64,000 bases of DNA from Plasmopara viticola (taxonomy: Eukaryota; Oomycota; Peronosporomycetes; Peronosporales; Peronosporaceae), in contig MBPM02000022.1 in the NCBI GenBank assembly GCA_001695595.3, positions 1-64,000 on the forward strand. The letters are read 5' to 3'. The position numbers were made by a program, and so were the translations under genes. Shown here piece by piece: positions 58,401 to 64,000 of this stretch; the stretch's first letter is position 1, and each line of letters starts with the position of its first letter. The notes beneath the pieces are model-generated. The model worked only from the letters and a program-made list of their open reading frames with translations. It made no database searches and was not told where the DNA came from.

Positions 58401-61400
58401 TGGCAGAAGCCGTGCCCGCAGATATACAAATGGCGGGGCATCAGTCAGGGTGAGCCGCCCGATGAGAGAGAAACTTAGTCTTCATAATGGGCCTGAGGCT
58501 GGTACACACCTAGAAACTTAGCCCATTGAAGTTTGACGGCCCACAAAGGAGGATCTAAGTAGTGGTCGTACACACGAGTGTACATTATTATGTGGATAAT
58601 GGTCTCTAGCGCATCCAAATTTTGCGCACCGTTAAGCGATTGGTGTCAGCTAACATAGGTTGAGTGGTAAAATAATTAAGAGCAGCGAAAGTAGGTCAGA
58701 TTCGATTTAACTTGACAAATGGAAGAAGTCCATGCGGCTAAATTTGCTGTTGTATATATAAAAAATTGTATCATATCAGAGTCCTTGTCATGGGCAGGTA
58801 TAAATTATTTTTTAGCATACAGTAGCTTGAAGAACTCGAACCCTGGACCGATTAGCAGAGTCGAACTCCTACCAAGCGTTTAGCTTTCTCGACGCTTGTT
58901 AGGCGTACGACTCCTTTAAAAAAATTGGGCATAATATTTCAGGGATACTCCAATGATACTAACTAGCCGGTTTTGGAAGAGAGCTGACGTGGGAGCTGTA
59001 GGTCTAATTTTCAAGCATGTATTTATGTCATTATATACCTGGCCTTTCTATTGCTTTGCGACGAAATAGCTAGCCAATGTAGTTCTCAGAGTAAGTTGAG
59101 CCCGATTTGTGATTTTCCCTACGCGATAACACGTACGGCATAACAAGATTATCAGCTTTGCATATTCATACTTTGCAAGGAGCGAAAACATCTTGCTCTT
59201 TTGGGACAATTGATGCTTATTTACCTCAATTCTTATGGTAGGTTCACAAGATGTTCTGAGAACTTAACTGCGAACCTTATCGCAAGCATTTCTTGTTGTG
59301 AACAGGGTAGCTAATTATTGACAAATTTAAGCTACTAAGACTAAAGCAAAAGATTTGCTCACATGCGTCCTCATCGATTACAAAAAAGGGTACAGTCGGC
59401 GGCTTAATTGGAAACGTCTTTTAGAAATTATCTCGTTCAGTAAAGCCGGAACATGGGCATATAAGAAGTATTTCTTGCCTAGTTTGGCTCTTTCTTTCTA
59501 ATTTGATTAAACAAAGCCTTTGCGATATCCGCATTACAATGACAGCGCTAATTTTATGTTGTCGGCTTGGTTTATTTAATATTTTCCAATATTTTTGCAA
59601 CGTAACGTAAGTTATGCCAAACTCTGGAAAAGATTCGTGGCTGCAACAAGTCAGGATGTACATTCAGCCAACCAATCAGAGCGTACATCACAAAATGATT
59701 TTAGGCAAAAGCTCGTTCTTAGATGAATTCTTGCACAAATGTCCAATTAATTATTAGAGGTAGCCAATTGCCGACCTCCGTCTGAGCTTTAAACACAGAA
59801 CGTCGGTGAGAAGTGCGGTGACTTTGTTCTCCGCACCAACCCATTTATGAGATATATGGCAGAAAAAGTAATCGAGAAGCTTACGCTACTCTCGTGGCAA
59901 TAATTCTTTCCTTGTGCCACAGTTCTTCGCGTCTGGCACGAGATCAAAGTTGTCACTATCTTCTCTATCTAGCGGTTTTCCAGAAGGATTTTCTCGGCTC
60001 CACAAGGCGCAGCGTACGAAGCCTATCAGGCTAAACCAAAACATCTTCGCTAAAAATGGATAGCATACATAATTCTCTAAAACAGCTTTCTAGCGCTAGA
60101 AACATCACGTTTGAAGCTCTTCGGCACTTCTTGCTTTTGAGATGGAATTGCCGCCGATTGACGAAGACCGGCTACTATGCAATGATCAACCAGAATGTTA
60201 CTTGCCTCCAAAACAAAGGTCTCTTTTTATCTACCACGGGACTATACTTGACATCCAGTGATCGATTATGTAAATTATCCCCTCTTGCATTTAAATAAAA
60301 AATAGTATCCGCTAAATTGTACGTACCTATAATATTTGCTTAAAGCGCGTTGTTACTCGCGGTGTGTTGTACCGTGATGCCCAACAGTGATACTATGGTT
60401 CCTACAAAAGAGCGTATTTCAAGCATCTTTCGTAGCCGATAAAGCCAGCAGAACATGTTTGTACGCAAAAAAATGACATTGCCTTTTCCTTTATGGACTA
60501 AAAGGTACGATAAAAAACGCTCTTGTTAATCTCGTGCCTATATATCCCTAGGCTTCCTTTCGTACAAGCCGTACATACAGCGTCTAGAATCGCTTAATCC
60601 AACAAATGGGTTTAGATCTGCCGTTTTACTCTTGTAAAAAATCTGTCAGCCTGCATTGGCTGACGGCAACTGCTTGCTGGTGTGCAAAGATCCTTAACGC
60701 GCTAAAGTCTACCAACCACGAGATAACTCCTTGAAATCTCGTATTGCGCGTACAACAAGCAGATTTTCACAACTGATTCATGCGTTGAGAGCTGTCAATC
60801 TCACGGGGGCTAAGCCGCTATGATATGGATCAACCCCATACTCATCATGAGTTCTGGAGTCTTTACTAGTAGATATTCGCCCCAATTGGTAATCAGCACT
60901 TTCCTGGCTCTGCATGCACGCTTTCTGTTAGCGACCTCTTCGTTTTCTTGGGCGATACGATTATTTATGTTGTTCGCTACCTTAGAAGCAGACAAAGATC
61001 ATGCGTTCTATTTCGCCGCAGCCAAAGATGCAGATGTTGCGTTGGTTGACCACACTTCAAATCATTGGGGCTAAGTACAAATCAACGGGTCCACAGACCC
61101 CATTCTGCAAAGCGAGTAATCGTTCATCATGCCTGTGCCTGCAACGATCTATGAATCAATTTACAACAAATGAGTTCACAGATACTTTTCTGTACAGCGC
61201 GAAATTGCCCATAAGAAGTATCTCATAGTAGAGGTCTGCCTGTGATTGCAACAATTTTGAAATCAATTCAAATCGAACAGGTGCTCAGACACCAACGATA
61301 AAAGTGCAGAAGTGTTCATAAAAGCCATTAAAATTTAGCGGTTTGTTCATGGCTATTCCTCTCTTCAAAAGTGATTAAAAGCAAATTATTACCTATTGCA

Positions 61401-63133
61401 ACTTTCAATCAACTAAATGAGTGTGAGGTGAATCAATTCTGAGGCCGTCTTTAAGCACAGCTACCCTAGTTTGGACACTAGTATTAAAGGCCGGCAAAAC
61501 TCTCACTTTATGGATAATTTACAAAGCTCACGCAATATTGCATGTAGGCATGAAATGTGCTTGTCGACAGAGTTGTAAGTTCGCCTTAAAGAACGTTGCC
61601 CGCAACCGTTTCTTTATTTATCACCAAATTTGATCAACTTCAGAGAGGTTAAGACCCAGCTTTTTACCGACCTACCATGTAAATGCTATGCATACGGGTC
61701 CGTCCAAGATTCGGTCTCCATTACAAAAAAATCCTTTTTAACCTCTTTTTTTCTTCTTTCTGGAGATGAAAGCCTCAAGTTTCATCGGCTCACACCCACA
61801 TTGTGCGCTATACCTGTGTCTGTCGGGCTTGGACACTTCAACAGCTTGGCAGGAGGAGGATCGCAGATGCAGCCGCCTAAAGAAGCCTGCAAGTCGTCCA
61901 AACAATGCGAGCTAGTGTGAGAGTCAATTATCCAATCGAACCACGTGGGCGCTGAATTGATCACAAGTATCATCAGCTGTGAAGGGTCGCAAAGCACATT
62001 TACGGAGGAGGTGTGCAGATAAAGATTTTCCACTCACTAATTTTGGCCGCATGGCAATCGGTGAGTGCAAGAAGCTGCAAACTGTAGACTGTTTGTTTGT
62101 AGTAAAATGTTTATTCTATTTCAATTCTGCAGAAATTGCCGTTCTTGCGGTAATTTAAGCTTTGTAATCAAGTGGAAAAAGCTTAAACATTGCAGGATCA
62201 TTCTGGATTCTCCAGTGCAAATCAGTATGAGTGCCGGAAGGGTGCTAACAGCCGCCTCTTTTTAAAGGCTTTTTTACAAACAGCTAGCTCATAATCCTGG
62301 AAAGCAAGGTCCAGCTACACTTTCATGTGAAGCCCATAAATACCCACGGAACTAATTTTGGAGCGTCGGATATACATGTACATGCTATAGACAAGTTGAG
62401 ATGTTGCAGTATCGTTACAAAGTGTGCATGTGAACATGCTATGTACACTGCTACCTGTGAAAGTGTTGGTTATGTCTTGAAGCGTAGCAGCTGTCAAATT
62501 ATGTTGTGTAGTAGGCATTGGCGGCTGGAATTATTCTGGAGCCGAGAAATTTCTGTGGAGAGCTGTCTCTGATCCGCTTCGTGAGAGCTTTACACCCTAA
62601 GCTTAGGGACATGAAGAAATTTGTCTAAAGCGGCCGAGGTGTGGGCTGAAGTACCCTGTAATCTACCCAGCTTCAAAATCGGCTATTTGTTTGAGCACAA
62701 TAGAAGGGCGTATTTAAGAGTATGCTAAGACCGGAAACAAGCCATCCCCATCTTCAGACATTCTCACGACGCCGACAAGCGAGACTTGATGTGGTGCTAA
62801 CAAGATGCGCATATATGGTGATTTTACATAATTATCTCTTTGAAGAGAGCCGGTGGAAGGTCATACTCGAACAATATTTATTAAGTTTCTTTAAAAATTG
62901 CGCAAAGCGAAATATTTTACCGACCATGAATTGCATTAGCATCCAAATGGGTCTCGTTTAAAATACCTCTCAAAAATCGTACCACTTTATCTATTACTGG
63001 GATCAAGAGATTCAATGTATTATAAAATCACAATTGCAGAGTACATTTTTTCCTTTTTGATGGAGCACGCGAATAATGCACAGGGGCTTAGGATGGGCTC
63101 CCCTATTTCATTTTGTAAATTATTCTCACTTCC
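52426..63133. other. Gene-poor region
   Basis: Only open frames under 100 codons, with no recognisable domain on either strand. A perfect 13-bp inverted repeat with a 6-base loop lies at 57128-57159 and a 16-bp perfect palindrome at 57835-57850. The last few hundred bases are the promoter side of the RUS-family gene. Confidence 0.45.
57128..57159. repeat. Perfect 13-bp hairpin
   Basis: AGAAAACTCTGTC (57128-57140), loop TACGAT, GACAGAGTTTTCT (57147-57159). It may be a terminator-like or small-RNA hairpin, or a relic of inverted repeats. It lies in a gene-poor stretch. Confidence 0.6.
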
Positions 63134-64000
63134 ATGACAAAATTGACGCAACGTAAGGTGGGTTCATCTCCTTCTCCTTCTCCCCCTCCATCGAGTGGAG
63201 ATAAATGCATTCGCGTGATCGAATTCGACACGCGTCCTTTCTGTGCCAACGAAACACCTCGTCGCTATGTGCAACGTGGGACTCACCTCGTGCCAACAAG
63301 TCAAGGCCCTGCCGCTAACGCCGGTAAATTTTTCACATTCGCCGGTATCGGTCGAGAGCTTCAAGAAATGTTTCTCCCAGTGGGTTATCCGGATAGTGTA
63401 AGCGAAGATTACTTAATCTTTCAATTTTGGGATACATTGCAAGCCATGTGCAGTTATCTTCGCGGTGTTTTAGCTACACAATCAGTTCTCCAAAGTGTGG
63501 GAGTGGGGAACGACAAAGCCACACCCCTCGCGGCAGCGTTGCAATGGGTTCTTCGCGACGGCTCCGGTATGATTGGTGGATTGGTCTTTGCCTATTTTGT
63601 TGGACCGCAATTTGACATCAATGTCAAACGGTGGCGATTGTTTGCTGACGTGATCAATGACGTGGGCTTGACAATCGACATGGTAGCCCCGTACTTTCCG
63701 ACTCTAGTGACTGAAGTGCTCTGTATCTCAAGTATTTGCAAGACCATGTGTGGAGTCGCTGCATTTGCCACAAGATCTTCACTTATGGCGCACTTTGCGA
63801 AAAGAGACAATATGGCCGATTGTGCGGCCAAAGAGGGATCGCAAGAGACAGCTGTGAAGCTCTTTGGCCTCGTATTTGGCATGTACTTTGCCAATGCAGT
63901 CAATTCGTCGTCTCTTGCCATTTGGGTCGCGTTTTTAGGCTTGACGCTCGTGCACATTTATGCCAATTACAATGTAGTGTTGTGTTTGTGTATCCCCTCG
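63134..64000 (+). CDS. RUS family (DUF647) protein, 5' part, runs off the window
   Basis: An open frame of 289 codons from ATG 63134 to the last base, with no stop. A Ser/Pro-rich N-terminus is followed by the DUF647 core: F-L-P-x-G-Y-P-x-S-V-x-x-D-Y-L-x-F-Q-x-W-D-T (about 63371-63442), A-L-Q-W-V-L-R-D-G-S-G-M-I-G-G (about 63536-63580), D-V-I-N-D-V-G and K-R-D-N-M-A-D-C-A-A-K-E-G-S-Q-E-T (about 63800-63850). These are the best-conserved blocks of ROOT UVB SENSITIVE proteins (human RUSF1). Hydrophobic stretches suggest membrane association. Function in oomycetes is not established; plant members affect UV-B sensing and auxin transport. Confidence 0.92.
   Translation, partial: MTKLTQRKVGSSPSPSPPPSSGDKCIRVIEFDTRPFCANETPRRYVQRGTHLVPTSQGPAANAGKFFTFAGIGRELQEMFLPVGYPDSVSEDYLIFQFWDTLQAMCSYLRGVLATQSVLQSVGVGNDKATPLAAALQWVLRDGSGMIGGLVFAYFVGPQFDINVKRWRLFADVINDVGLTIDMVAPYFPTLVTEVLCISSICKTMCGVAAFATRSSLMAHFAKRDNMADCAAKEGSQETAVKLFGLVFGMYFANAVNSSSLAIWVAFLGLTLVHIYANYNVVLCLCIPS

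Noticed and set aside
58830..58930. tRNA-like sequence on the minus strand (GGGTTCGAGTTC and GGTAGGAG near an anticodon-like arm)
   Set aside because: The T stem does not pair properly and no acceptor stem can be formed; at best a decayed tRNA-like relic.

Overview
This window is a chromosome end. It opens with about 200 bp of CCCTAAA (TTTAGGG) telomere and runs inward to single-copy eukaryotic genes. TTTAGGG repeats, spliced genes with very short introns (44-100 nt), a GH81 beta-1,3-glucanase, an oomycete-style Copia element and an overall AT-rich sequence suggest an oomycete, probably a Peronosporales/downy-mildew-like species. The genus is not determined by what I can see.

Outer zone (1-14.8 kb): two different but related families of telomere-attached Penelope-like retroelements (PLEs) are stacked head to tail, with telomeric DNA between them. 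Element A is about 203-4267 with a partial repeat to 4839. Element B is about 5085-8909 with a partial repeat to 9176. Each has an ORF1 encoding a basic protein, then an overlapping reverse transcriptase (RT) frame without an obvious ATG. The two frames are linked by a canonical -1 frameshift heptamer, A AAA AAC, in both families. Each element is flanked by direct repeats (pseudo-LTRs), and every repeat contains a type I hammerhead ribozyme fold. The RT lacks a GIY-YIG endonuclease. The elements point 5'-outward and 3'-inward, as expected if the chromosome's G-strand 3' end primes reverse transcription. The repeats end at internal telomere-like motifs (CCCTAAACCCTAA in A, CCTAAACC in B). Inside them lie a Copia retrotransposon truncated by a PLE addition (9177-13131), a decayed B-type PLE (13132-14385) into which the Copia had inserted, and remnants of telomere-like sequence (14765-14837). 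The order reads as a record of chromosome-end loss and repair.

Inner zone (18-64 kb): recognisable genes are a membrane-anchored GH81 glucanase (18.2-21.5 kb), an SR-type splicing factor (22.0-22.7 kb, minus), a mitochondrial-type cardiolipin synthase (39.96-41.19 kb, minus) divergent from an ELL-like elongation factor (41.27-42.74 kb), RER1 (43.16-43.81 kb), and the 5' part of a RUS/DUF647 gene running off the right edge (from 63134). Several of these genes needed intron placement. Between them lie long stretches with no convincing genes (25.5-37.6 kb and 44.6-63.1 kb), a Mutator-like transposase pseudogene, tandem repeats, and two inverted copies of a GC-rich short retroposon with clear target-site duplications.

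The most notable item is the outer system: endonuclease-minus PLEs that seem to join to telomeres and broken ends, with ribozymes, frameshifting and telomere-like motifs built into the element.
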